Positions 1 through 6,092 of a stretch of 10,130 nt of DNA are shown here, piece after piece. The DNA comes from an uncultured Azospirillum sp. (GTDB lineage: Bacteria > Pseudomonadota > Alphaproteobacteria > RF32 > CAG-239). The stretch is taken from positions 1 through 10,130 of the forward strand of contig CAMHFM010000018.1 in NCBI GenBank assembly GCA_946184595.1, written 5' to 3'. The first letter of the stretch is position 1. Every line of letters starts with the position of its first letter. Position numbers and translations under genes: made by a program. Under the pieces are notes generated by a model. That model was not told the DNA's origin. It saw only the letters and a program-made list of their open reading frames with translations, and searched no databases.

Positions 1-133
1 AATTACTAGGAAAAAGACCATCGTACTGATCTTTTAAAACAGTAAAACACCTACCCTCTTTGGCTACGAGAATGGTATCATTCGGATGTTTAAAAATACG
101 AATGATACAAAATCTTTCAGTATTAGTTTTCAT
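1..133 (-). CDS. Partial hypothetical protein (N-terminal 44 codons)
   Basis: An ATG at 133-131 on the minus strand opens a frame that stays free of stop codons to the left window edge, giving about 44 residues that start MKTNTERFCIIRIFKHPNDT. The peptide is mixed hydrophobic and charged, with no signal peptide or membrane segment, and I do not recognise it. There is no clear Shine-Dalgarno sequence, because the DNA before the ATG is almost pure A/T. The start is therefore uncertain and the true gene could begin further inside. It lies downstream of the pssA terminator in the same orientation, so it is probably a separate transcription unit. A short chance open frame is possible in such AT-rich DNA. 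Confidence 0.45.
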   Translation of the reverse strand, partial: MKTNTERFCIIRIFKHPNDTILVAKEGRCFTVLKDQYDGLFPSN

Positions 134-216
134 AATATAATATTTAAATAATTTTTATTTTTATATGAGGAATATAGTCAGATTTATACGACTCGTCAAG
201 ATGATTAAATTGTTTT

Positions 217-257
217 AAACTAAAAAAAGGAGAATTTAATTCTCCTTTTTTTAGTTT
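217..257. terminator. Bidirectional terminator after pssA
   Basis: The 20-nt arms at 217-236 and 238-257 are perfect reverse complements. The core is AGGAGAA/TTCTCCT, flanked by A-runs on one side and T-runs on the other, so it can work as an intrinsic terminator on either strand. It lies immediately after the pssA stop on the minus strand. Confidence 0.85.
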
Positions 258-260
258 AGT

Positions 261-1040
261 TTATTTTTTTTCAAATTCTGCTTTTTCTTTTAAGAAGACA
301 ACAATACCAATCGGAATAGATACGGCATATAAAGCAGTTGAAATGCCGAAAGTCAACCAGGGTTGTGTAATAGCAAAGCTGGCAAATAGAACGACAATCA
401 ACATCATCGGTGCAACCATATAGGTTGGCACACGCATTTTCTTGGTTGAAATAGTTGGGATTCTACTAATCATTAAAAGGGAGACAATAGCCATTAAAAT
501 ACTACAAAACAGATTTGAGCGGAAAAATGTATATTCCGGAAACTCAAAAGTGATAAGAATAGGGAAAATAGCTAAAGCTGCCGCTGCCGGAGCCGGAACA
601 CCAACAAAAAAGTGATGCCAATACTCAGGTTGAGGTTCAGCCTCTAACATAGTATTAAAACGAGCTAAACGCATAGACATTCCGATTGAAAACAGAAGGC
701 AGAAAAACCATCCGAATTTAGGTAAATCATACAATGTCCACTGATACATCAAAATAGATGGGGCGACACCAAAACTGACAAAGTCGGACAGAGAGTCTAA
801 TTCTGCACCGAATTTGCTTGATCCTTTAAGCATACGTGCAACACGACCATCCAAACCATCAAAGAAAGCAGCCAAGAAAATGCAAATAACAGCTTTGACC
901 CAATCTTCTTGAACAGCAAAACGAATAGAGGTAACACCTGAACACAAAGCCAACGTTGTAACCATATTCGGGGCAAGTTTACGAAATGGTAAAACCGGAA
1001 GTTTAGGTTTTGCCAAAGAAAGTTTTTTAATTGTATCCAT
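261..1040 (-). CDS. pssA: CDP-diacylglycerol-serine O-phosphatidyltransferase
   Basis: This enzyme makes phosphatidylserine from CDP-diacylglycerol and L-serine at the inner membrane, the first step towards phosphatidylethanolamine. The 259-aa protein carries the complete CDP-alcohol phosphatidyltransferase signature D-x2-D-G-x2-A-R-x8-G-x3-D-x3-D at residues 61-86, with D61, D64, D82 and D86 as the metal and catalytic aspartates. Several hydrophobic segments follow (about 87-103, 111-123, 147-166, 178-193, 207-225 and 229-250), as expected for the multispanning PssA type. The length is normal for the family. The start ATG shares one base with the psd stop codon (TAATG), and GGGGAG lies 8 nt upstream inside psd, which points to translational coupling. 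A strong terminator follows the stop. Its product is the substrate of the upstream gene's enzyme. Confidence 0.95.
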   Translation of the reverse strand: MDTIKKLSLAKPKLPVLPFRKLAPNMVTTLALCSGVTSIRFAVQEDWVKAVICIFLAAFFDGLDGRVARMLKGSSKFGAELDSLSDFVSFGVAPSILMYQWTLYDLPKFGWFFCLLFSIGMSMRLARFNTMLEAEPQPEYWHHFFVGVPAPAAAALAIFPILITFEFPEYTFFRSNLFCSILMAIVSLLMISRIPTISTKKMRVPTYMVAPMMLIVVLFASFAITQPWLTFGISTALYAVSIPIGIVVFLKEKAEFEKK

Positions 1041-1747
1041 TATCTGATCTCCCCTTGCATTTGTGGCGCATCACTTGAGAGATTTGCAATAACTGTTTCA
1101 CCGGCAACCATTGTTTGACCTAAGCAAACTTGAGGTTCAATGCCTTCCGGAAGATAAACATCAAGACGAGAGCCGAAACGAATCATACCAAAACGTTCAC
1201 CGGCTTTATATTCTTGTCCTTCAGAGGCATCACAGATAATGCGACGAGCAACTAATCCGGCAATTTGAACAACTGCAATTTCTTTTCCGTTTTTAGCTTT
1301 CATTGCTAAAAGCTGACGTTCATTATCCTGACTGGCTTTATCCAAAGTTGCATTTAAAAATTTTCCGGGAACATAAACAGCTTTTGTAATTTTGCCATCA
1401 ATAGGAGAGCGGTTAACATGGACATTGAAAACGCTCATAAAAACGCTGACACGTGTGAATTTTTTATTTCCTAAGCCAAGCTCTTCCGGAGCCTTAACTT
1501 TAGTAATCATTTGCACGATACCGTCAGCAGGAGAAACGACAACATCGTTAATAGACGGGGTTAAACGTTCTGGATCACGAAAGAAATAAAAACACCAGAT
1601 TGTAGAAACAATACCAATCCACCCCAAAGGTTCCCAAATCATTGCCAATAACGCTGTTATTGCAGCAAAGATGCCGACAAACTTCCAACCTTCCTGATGA
1701 ATATTTGGAAGAATGTAACGGCGCCAAGAAATATCAATCGTTTTCAT
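1040..1747 (-). CDS. psd: Phosphatidylserine decarboxylase proenzyme (short type)
   Basis: Psd converts phosphatidylserine to phosphatidylethanolamine using a pyruvoyl group made by self-cleavage. The 235-aa length matches the short bacterial form rather than the roughly 320-aa E. coli form. Visible hallmarks are a hydrophobic N-terminal anchor (about 21-53), FFRDP (55-59), SPADG (72-76), the block FMSVFNVHVNRSP (103-115) with the catalytic His region, and FGS at 191-193. In the family, cleavage falls between G192 and S193, so S193 would become the pyruvoyl end of the alpha subunit. AAGGA about 9 nt upstream supports the start at 1747. It is the first gene of a two-gene operon and overlaps pssA by one base, so enzyme and substrate supply are co-expressed. 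No convincing promoter was found in the 190 bp upstream. Confidence 0.95.
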   Translation of the reverse strand: MKTIDISWRRYILPNIHQEGWKFVGIFAAITALLAMIWEPLGWIGIVSTIWCFYFFRDPERLTPSINDVVVSPADGIVQMITKVKAPEELGLGNKKFTRVSVFMSVFNVHVNRSPIDGKITKAVYVPGKFLNATLDKASQDNERQLLAMKAKNGKEIAVVQIAGLVARRIICDASEGQEYKAGERFGMIRFGSRLDVYLPEGIEPQVCLGQTMVAGETVIANLSSDAPQMQGEIR

Positions 1748-1898
1748 ATTTAAATTCCTTAAATAAAATCTGTTGTTTTACCGTGACGCTGTCAACTGTC
1801 ATAAAGCAAACAGAAGGTTAAAAACATATCTAACTAAGCATATTTATAGGAAAAAAACAAGTTTTATATCAAAAATGTCCCATAGATGATTTTTTTTG

Positions 1899-1927
1899 TT
1901 GCATTTATTTTAGAAAGTAGGTATAAA
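1899..1927 (+). promoter_or_regulatory. Probable promoter of tRNA-Leu
   Basis: TTGCAT (1899-1904) and TATAAA (1922-1927) are separated by 17 bp and end 12 bp before the first base of the tRNA. This is the expected geometry for a sigma-70 type promoter, although the -35 box is weak. Confidence 0.5.
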
Positions 1928-1939
1928 GGCTTTTGTTAA

Positions 1940-2026
1940 GCGCTTGTGGCGGAATTGGTAGACGCTGCAGACTTAAAATCTGTTGCCCGCAAGGGCGTGC
2001 CAGTTCAAGTCTGGCCTAGCGCACCA
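1940..2026 (+). tRNA. tRNA-Leu (anticodon UAA)
   Basis: This 87-nt class II tRNA has a 7-bp acceptor (GCGCTTG with CTAGCGC), a D-arm, an anticodon stem GCAGA/TCTGT closing the loop CTTAAAA, a long variable hairpin (GCCC/GGGC) and a T-arm with loop TTCAAGT. The anticodon TAA is at 1974-1976 and reads UUA/UUG leucine codons. Discriminator A and CCA (2024-2026) are encoded. Acceptor position 6-67 is a T-T mismatch, which is unusual but does not disrupt the rest of the fold. The 3' end is part of a 43-bp direct repeat whose second copy lies 217 bp downstream. Confidence 0.95.
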
Positions 2027-2060
2027 TTAAAAAAGCCTCTCCTTGTGAGAGGTTTTTTTA
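2018..2060 (+). repeat. 43-bp direct repeat, copy 1 (tRNA-Leu 3' end plus terminator)
   Basis: This segment begins inside the tRNA-Leu acceptor stem (AGCGCACCATT), covers the CCA end and runs through the terminator T-run. An identical 43-bp segment occurs at 2235-2277. Duplication of a tRNA 3' end is the usual signature of an integrase attachment site, with the intact tRNA on one side and the copied tail on the other. Confidence 0.9.
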
Positions 2061-2065
2061 ATGGT
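2023..2065 (+). terminator. Intrinsic terminator of tRNA-Leu
   Basis: CCTCTC (2036-2041) and GAGAGG (2047-2052) form a stem with a 5-nt loop, flanked by A6 and T7. The stem can extend outward because ACCATTA (2023-2029) pairs with TAATGGT (2059-2065). The extended hairpin therefore includes the discriminator base and CCA of the tRNA. Confidence 0.9.
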
Positions 2066-2234
2066 ATGTGATAGACACAAACTTGAACTGGCAGAAGTGC
2101 CAGTCCAACTCAGCTTTCAGGCGGGCGGGAGAACGCCGGTAGGCAATAAGCCTAGAAAGCGTCAGTCGGCAACGAGCAAAAGTGATTTTGCGAGTTGTCA
2201 ATCTGGCCGTGGATTGCGAAAGCAAGACACAGAA
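2061..2234 (+). ncRNA. Candidate structured RNA, or insert between tRNA-tail repeats
   Basis: This 174-bp stretch is about 51% GC, well above its AT-rich surroundings, and has no convincing gene. It is rich in hairpins typical of functional RNA. TTGAACTGGCA/TGCCAGTCCAA (2083-2108) has a GAAG loop. ACGC..TAGGC/GCCTA..GCGT spans 2133-2162. GGCAAC-GA-GCAAAA/TTTTGC-GA-GTTGTC (2168-2199) has a tandem G.A internal loop and a GTGA cap. TTGC/GCAA (2214-2225) is capped by GAAA. The last two caps fit the GNRA tetraloop pattern. The repeated terminator at 2246-2276 would end the transcript. I do not recognise it as RNase P RNA, tmRNA, SRP RNA or 6S RNA. It may be read through from the tRNA promoter or have its own. 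Alternatively it is a small non-autonomous element inserted at the tRNA. The RNA interpretation is inference from folding by eye. Confidence 0.45.
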
Positions 2235-2277
2235 AGCGCACCATTAAAAAAGCCTCTCCTTGTGAGAGGTTTTTTTA
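2235..2277 (+). repeat. 43-bp direct repeat, copy 2
   Basis: An exact copy of 2018-2060, including the orphan tRNA tail GCGCACCA, sits here without a tRNA body upstream. It holds a second CCTCTC/GAGAGG hairpin (2252-2257 and 2263-2268) followed by T7. Similarity to copy 1 stops sharply on both sides. Confidence 0.9.
2246..2276 (+). terminator. Duplicated intrinsic terminator
   Basis: A6, then CCTCTC, a 5-nt loop, GAGAGG and T7. The sequence is identical to the tRNA-Leu terminator except that the outer ACCATTA/TAATGGT extension has lost its 3' partner. It isolates the rubrerythrin gene from upstream transcription. Confidence 0.8.
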
Positions 2278-2309
2278 TGAAATTTATGTATAAAACTCTT
2301 ACAATCAGA

Positions 2310-2338
2310 TTCCCAAAATATAAAAAAAATGGTATACA
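2310..2338 (+). promoter_or_regulatory. Possible promoter of rubrerythrin
   Basis: TTCCCA (2310-2315) and TATACA (2333-2338) are 17 bp apart, each matching 4 of 6 consensus bases. They lie between the upstream terminator and the rubrerythrin ribosome binding site. ATGGT/ACCAT flanks the -10 box as a short inverted repeat (2329-2344) that could be an operator, but this is weak. Confidence 0.3.
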
Positions 2339-2373
2339 AACCATCATTCATTCTATTTAAGGAGACTACCATA

Positions 2374-2916
2374 ATGAAATATAAATGTTTAGTTTGCGGC
2401 CAAATTTTTGATGTTCCTGAGGGGCAAGAACCACAATGCCCGGTTTGTAAAGTTAAAGGGGACAAGTTGGTCCCTTATAAAGAAGAGGCTATGACTTGGC
2501 CGGCAGAACATGTTATCGGTATTGCCAAAGGAGTTGATGCTGAAATTTTAGAAGGAATGCGCAATCACTTTAACGGAGAATGCTCTGAAGTCGGTATGTA
2601 TTTAGCGATGGCTCGTCAGGCAATGCGTGAGGGTTATGCAGAAGTTGCTGTTGTTTTAGAGCAAATAGCTAAAGAGGAAGCTGAACACGCTTCTCGTTTT
2701 GGTGAAATGTTGGGTGAATTAGTCAGCAATTCAACCAAAGAAAATTTAGAGAAAATGCTTGCCGGTGAAAATGGCGCTTGCCATGGTAAAATGGCTATGG
2801 CTAAAAAAGCTAAAGAACTTAATCTGGATGCTATTCATGATTCTATTCATGAAATGGCTCGAGATGAAGCCAGACACGGTAAAGCTTTGGAAGGGTTGTT
2901 AAAGAGATACTTCTAA
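2374..2916 (+). CDS. Rubrerythrin, rubredoxin domain N-terminal (reverse type)
   Basis: This is a 180-aa non-haem iron protein that reduces hydrogen peroxide in the cytoplasm of anaerobic and microaerobic bacteria. Residues 1-35 form a rubredoxin-like Fe site with two C-x2-C pairs (C5, C8 and C22, C25). Residues about 45-180 form the ferritin-like diiron four-helix domain, with E69 and E72, E102-x2-H105 and E165-x2-H168 as likely iron ligands. Classical rubrerythrin has the rubredoxin domain at the C-terminus, so this is the reversed arrangement. I chose the ATG at 2374, not the in-frame ATG at 2329, because AAGGAG (2359-2364) lies 9 nt before it and the protein then begins directly with the metal-binding module. 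It stands alone between terminators, so it is a single-gene unit. The electron donor is not visible here. Confidence 0.93.
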   Translation: MKYKCLVCGQIFDVPEGQEPQCPVCKVKGDKLVPYKEEAMTWPAEHVIGIAKGVDAEILEGMRNHFNGECSEVGMYLAMARQAMREGYAEVAVVLEQIAKEEAEHASRFGEMLGELVSNSTKENLEKMLAGENGACHGKMAMAKKAKELNLDAIHDSIHEMARDEARHGKALEGLLKRYF

Positions 2917-2922
2917 GAAATT

Positions 2923-2946
2923 AAGCCTCCTGAGGGAGGCTTTTTT
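2923..2946 (+). terminator. Terminator of rubrerythrin
   Basis: GCCTCC (2925-2930), loop TGAG, GGAGGC (2935-2940) and six T form a clean rho-independent terminator 8 bp after the stop codon. Confidence 0.9.
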
Positions 2947-2947
2947 A

Positions 2948-2975
2948 TTGACAATTTTTATATTGTTTCTAAAAT
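2948..2975 (+). promoter_or_regulatory. Promoter for the 116-aa gene
   Basis: A consensus TTGACA (2948-2953) is followed after 16 bp by TAAAAT (2970-2975), immediately behind the upstream terminator. The predicted leader is about 40 nt. A second -10-like TATAAT lies at 3003-3008, but it has no good -35 box and is very close to the start codon. Confidence 0.6.
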
Positions 2976-3022
2976 AAAATCACTTATTTAGCTATTAAGT
3001 CTTATAATTAAATACTATCATT

Positions 3023-3373
3023 ATGATTAAACTGGAAGAAAAAAAGCCATCTAAACAGAGAAGGGTAAAAGATTTTATTGCCAAATACCTAGTGTATAAT
3101 CCAATGAAGCGTGGGAAAAAAGTGTGGCAAAAGTTAGATGAACAGCTTCCTGAAGCTGTAGGTGCAACAATTAATGATAAGCCTCGCCTGAAAAAGTTTC
3201 AGGAACTTATCAAAAATCTCTCTTTTTTAGATTACTATGCTCTTAAGATATATCTCAGAAAAAAATACATTTTGACAGAGGATGCATCTTATGGGCTACA
3301 TACAGGTAGAGAAGAGCAATACTGCTCCAAATGGATGCAAATTTTCTCTCAGCATTACAATGTTATGGAGTAA
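3023..3373 (+). CDS. Hypothetical protein, 116 aa
   Basis: I do not recognise this protein. It is soluble, basic in its N-terminal third (many Lys/Arg, for example KKPSKQRR at 7-14), then mixed and probably helical. Aromatic residues are concentrated in the second half (LDYYALKIYLRKKY at about 69-82). It has no signal peptide, membrane segment or metal-binding cluster. The start ATG lacks a clear Shine-Dalgarno sequence. Gene status is supported by a consensus promoter upstream, a strong terminator two bases after the stop, and the fact that the open frame fills the space between them exactly. It is convergent with ftsZ. The basic N-terminus could bind nucleic acid, but nothing in the sequence proves this. 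Confidence 0.7.
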   Translation: MIKLEEKKPSKQRRVKDFIAKYLVYNPMKRGKKVWQKLDEQLPEAVGATINDKPRLKKFQELIKNLSFLDYYALKIYLRKKYILTEDASYGLHTGREEQYCSKWMQIFSQHYNVME

Positions 3374-3374
3374 T

Positions 3375-3405
3375 AAAAAAGCCCCTTAGTAAAGGGGCTT
3401 TTTTT
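3375..3405. terminator. Bidirectional terminator between the 116-aa gene and ftsZ
   Basis: GCCCCTT (3381-3387), a 4-nt loop and AAGGGGC (3392-3398), with A6 before and T7 after, serve the plus-strand gene. The same hairpin works in reverse for ftsZ, whose stop is 17 bp away. Confidence 0.9.
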
Positions 3406-3421
3406 GTGTTTATATAATGAT

Positions 3422-5152
3422 TTATTTACGACGTAAGAAAGATGGAATTTCCAAATTTAGTTTATCATCTTCAAAATCATTATCAAAATGCGGTGGTTCA
3501 GCGGCAACTCTGGCGGCTTCTTCTTTTTCCGCTTTTTTCCGAGGTCTTCTTGCAATAGAAAGACCGGTAACACGTTCAATGAAAGTAGGAGTGTGTTCCT
3601 CATTTTTTGTGACAATCAGCTGCTCCGGCTCTTCGGTACGACGAGGAGCAAAAACGGAAGGGTGCGGATTGTGATTAGGAAATAATTCCGGCTCTTCTTC
3701 AGATGTTTTAATTGAAGTTTTAGCCGTAAAAGAATTTGTGTTTGAAGACAAAATATCTTGCATCTGATTTTCGATATTTATATCTTCATTTTTACTAATA
3801 ATAGCTTGGAATAAAGAAGATGCTTGCGGCATTTCCGTGATAATTGTCGAATTATCTAATCCGCTTATTTCAGAGAAATGTTCATCACCAGCAACGGCCT
3901 GAATGGTCGGCTGCTCCTCTGCAGGGGCAGTCTCTTCTTGGATGCTCTCAAATGTCTCTGCATTGAGTATTTGTGGTTTTTCCTCAACTATTTCAGAAGA
4001 GGTTTCAACTGAAGTTTCTTCCGCAATTTGCTCTGCAACAGGAGTCGAAATTTCAGTTGTTTCTGCCTCGGCAACAATGCTCAGAGGCTGAGCTTCCGGA
4101 TTCTCTGATTCGGGAGCAAAACTTTCAGCAATATAATTAGCGTTAATATTTTTCTCAGGAGCTTTGATAGCAGGGCGAATAGTATCACCGATACCGGTCG
4201 CAACAATAGAAACTCTGATTTTACCGGCTAAAGAATCATCAAAACTTGAACCGAAGATAATATTAGCATCATCATCAACTTCTTCTTTAATACGGCTTGC
4301 AGCTTCATCAATTTCAAACAAAGTGATATCAGAACCACCGGTAATATTGATAAGAACACCTTTAGCCCCATGCATTGAGCAATCGTCTAACAATGGATTT
4401 GATAAAGCTTGTTCAGCAGCTTTAACGGCACGATTTTCTCCTTCAGCTTCACCGGTTCCCATAATAGCTTTACCTTTATCTTCCATAATGCTTTTAATAT
4501 CGGCAAAGTCAAGATTGATAAGACCGGGCATAAGCATTAAGTCGGTAATAGAACGAACACCGGCATACAAAACATTATCTGCCATAATAAAAGCGTCAGC
4601 TAAAGTTGTTTGTTTGTCTGCAACGCGGAAAAGATTTTGGTTTGGAATAATGATGATACTATCAACGGAGTTTGTAAAATCTTCAACAGCGCAGTTTGCT
4701 GTTTCCATACGTTTTTTACCTTCAAATTGGAAAGGCTTTGTGACAACGCCGACAGTTAAAATACCTTTTGATTTAGCAATTCTGGCAACGACAGGAGCTG
4801 CGCCTGAACCTGTTCCGCCGCCCATTCCTGCTGTAATAAAGACCATGTTGGCACCTTCGAGCTCTTTTTCTATTTCTTCTTTAGCTTCTTCAGCGGCCAT
4901 ACGTCCGACTTCCGGACGAGCACCGGCGCCTAAACCTTGAGTTGTTTCTAATCCGAGCTGAATACGACGGGAAGATTTAGAATTAGCCAAAGCTTGTGCG
5001 TCAGTATTGGCAACAATAAAATCAACGCCTTCAAGATTCTGTTGAATCATATTATTAACGGCATTACCGCCGCCGCCGCCAACACCAATGACCGAAATTC
5101 TTGGTTTGAGATGCATAACATTACTTTCTGGAATGGCTAGCTTAATTGACAT
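3422..5152 (-). CDS. ftsZ: Cell division protein FtsZ
   Basis: FtsZ is the tubulin-like GTPase that assembles the division ring at midcell. The globular domain (about 15-325) shows the nucleotide-binding GGGGGN (25-30), the tubulin signature GGGTGSG (111-117) and the catalytic T7 loop NLDFAD (213-218). An acidic, disordered linker of about 235 residues follows, rich in Glu, Thr, Ser and Pro. It ends in a basic patch (RRPRKKAEK, 535-543) and the conserved tail LEIPSFLRR (567-575) that binds membrane tethers such as FtsA. At 576 aa it is much longer than E. coli FtsZ (383 aa), as is common in alphaproteobacteria. GGAG lies 9 nt before the ATG. The gene stands alone: ftsA, ftsQ and lpxC, the usual dcw neighbours, are absent, and terminators lie on both sides. 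Confidence 0.98.
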   Translation of the reverse strand: MSIKLAIPESNVMHLKPRISVIGVGGGGGNAVNNMIQQNLEGVDFIVANTDAQALANSKSSRRIQLGLETTQGLGAGARPEVGRMAAEEAKEEIEKELEGANMVFITAGMGGGTGSGAAPVVARIAKSKGILTVGVVTKPFQFEGKKRMETANCAVEDFTNSVDSIIIIPNQNLFRVADKQTTLADAFIMADNVLYAGVRSITDLMLMPGLINLDFADIKSIMEDKGKAIMGTGEAEGENRAVKAAEQALSNPLLDDCSMHGAKGVLINITGGSDITLFEIDEAASRIKEEVDDDANIIFGSSFDDSLAGKIRVSIVATGIGDTIRPAIKAPEKNINANYIAESFAPESENPEAQPLSIVAEAETTEISTPVAEQIAEETSVETSSEIVEEKPQILNAETFESIQEETAPAEEQPTIQAVAGDEHFSEISGLDNSTIITEMPQASSLFQAIISKNEDINIENQMQDILSSNTNSFTAKTSIKTSEEEPELFPNHNPHPSVFAPRRTEEPEQLIVTKNEEHTPTFIERVTGLSIARRPRKKAEKEEAARVAAEPPHFDNDFEDDKLNLEIPSFLRRK

Positions 5153-5253
5153 ATTTAATTACTCCGCATACAAAATGACTTAATTTATTTAAGAATAAAA
5201 AAAATAGATTAAGGTTTAGTTACTAAGAAAAGTAATTTAGTAAAAAAATGCAA

Positions 5254-5284
5254 AAAAAACTCCGGTTTTAATCCGGAGTTTTTT
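5254..5284. terminator. Terminator of the BI-1 family gene
   Basis: AAAAAACTCCGG (5254-5265), a 7-nt loop and CCGGAGTTTTTT (5273-5284) form a perfect 12-bp stem. On the minus strand it follows the BI-1 stop by about 10 bp and separates that gene from ftsZ. It is symmetrical and could act in both directions. Confidence 0.9.
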
Positions 5285-5294
5285 GAGGATAAAA

Positions 5295-6029
5295 TTATCG
5301 TCTCTCACCAAATAAATTGAGCAGAGCAATGAAAATATTAATGAAATCCATATACAAAGACAATGCACCGGCAACAGCTTTACGAGAAATTGCATCTGAG
5401 GAATCTCCGGAAGCATAAATACGGCGAATAGTTTGTGTATCATAAGCAGTTAAACCGGTGAACGCCAAAACGCTCAATACTGACAAAGCATAATATAATC
5501 CGGGGCTTTGTAAAAACAGATTAACCAGCATAGCAATAATAATTCCCCAAACGCCCATAATAAGGAAAGATCCCATAGATGTTAAATCTTTACGCGTGGT
5601 GTATCCATAAAGGCTCATAGCCCCGAACATAGCAGCTGTAATCAAAAAGATTCTGGTAACACTAGCACCGGTATAAGCCAAAACAGTAGGCGTTAATGAA
5701 ATTCCCATCACAGCTGCAAAAGCCCAGAAAGTTCCCTGAACTTGGCGAATCGAACCACGACTTAACACCCAACCAAAGGCAAAAACCATGATAAAAGGAG
5801 AAAACAAGGCTAACCAGCCGAGAGCAGATAAACCGATAATTCCGCCGGCAGGAGAAATGGTAAAGAACAAAGCAGCAAGAGCAGGTGTATTCATAATCAA
5901 AAATGCCGCTAAAGCCGTCACACACAGACCACCGGCCATATAATTATAAACCCGCATCATATATTGGCGCAAGCCCTCATCGATATAAACCTGAGAAGAG
6001 CTTTGAGCAATATCTCTATCCATATTCAT
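5295..6029 (-). CDS. Bax inhibitor-1 / YccA family integral membrane protein
   Basis: This 244-aa polytopic membrane protein belongs to the TMBIM/BI-1 family. Some bacterial members leak calcium, or interact with the FtsH protease as E. coli YccA does; the function here is unknown. Seven hydrophobic segments are visible at about 31-50, 62-88, 102-119, 125-142, 152-173, 179-197 and 221-240. Family landmarks include the polar TGLTAYDTQTIRR stretch (191-203), which carries the conserved Asp of the family pore, and the C-terminal LYMDFINIFIALLNLFG (225-241) followed by charged GERR. AAGGAG lies 8 nt before the first ATG, which favours it over the second Met at residue 3. It has a promoter-like sequence just upstream and its own terminator, so it is likely monocistronic. 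Confidence 0.92.
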   Translation of the reverse strand: MNMDRDIAQSSSQVYIDEGLRQYMMRVYNYMAGGLCVTALAAFLIMNTPALAALFFTISPAGGIIGLSALGWLALFSPFIMVFAFGWVLSRGSIRQVQGTFWAFAAVMGISLTPTVLAYTGASVTRIFLITAAMFGAMSLYGYTTRKDLTSMGSFLIMGVWGIIIAMLVNLFLQSPGLYYALSVLSVLAFTGLTAYDTQTIRRIYASGDSSDAISRKAVAGALSLYMDFINIFIALLNLFGERR

Positions 6030-6063
6030 CTGATTTTCTCCTTTCTAAAACACATTTATATTT

Positions 6064-6092
6064 AATATAGGAAGTAAATTTTCTAAAATCAA
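6064..6092 (-). promoter_or_regulatory. Probable promoter of the BI-1 family gene
   Basis: Read on the minus strand, TTGATT (6092-6087) and TATATT (6069-6064) are separated by exactly 17 bp. This fits in the 63-bp gap after the ATPase stop codon and leaves a leader of about 30 nt. Confidence 0.5.

Noticed and set aside
1790..1795. TTGACA on the minus strand as the psd promoter
   Set aside because: There is no acceptable -10 box at 16-18 bp. The nearest T-rich hexamer is about 21 bp away. The adjacent TGACAG direct repeat is noted but too short to call an operator.
2061..2360. 99-codon plus-strand open frame across the tRNA-tail repeats
   Set aside because: It runs through two repeat boundaries and a terminator hairpin, has no ribosome binding site, and its DNA is better explained by RNA stems.
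2329..2373. Longer N-terminus for rubrerythrin starting at 2329
   Set aside because: AAGGAG lies inside this extension, just before the ATG at 2374, and the added residues are not part of the rubredoxin module.
4164..4940. 258-codon plus-strand open frame opposite ftsZ
   Set aside because: It is a mirror of the FtsZ GTPase domain on the coding strand. FtsZ is certain and the antisense product is Ser/Ile/Pro-rich with no start signals.
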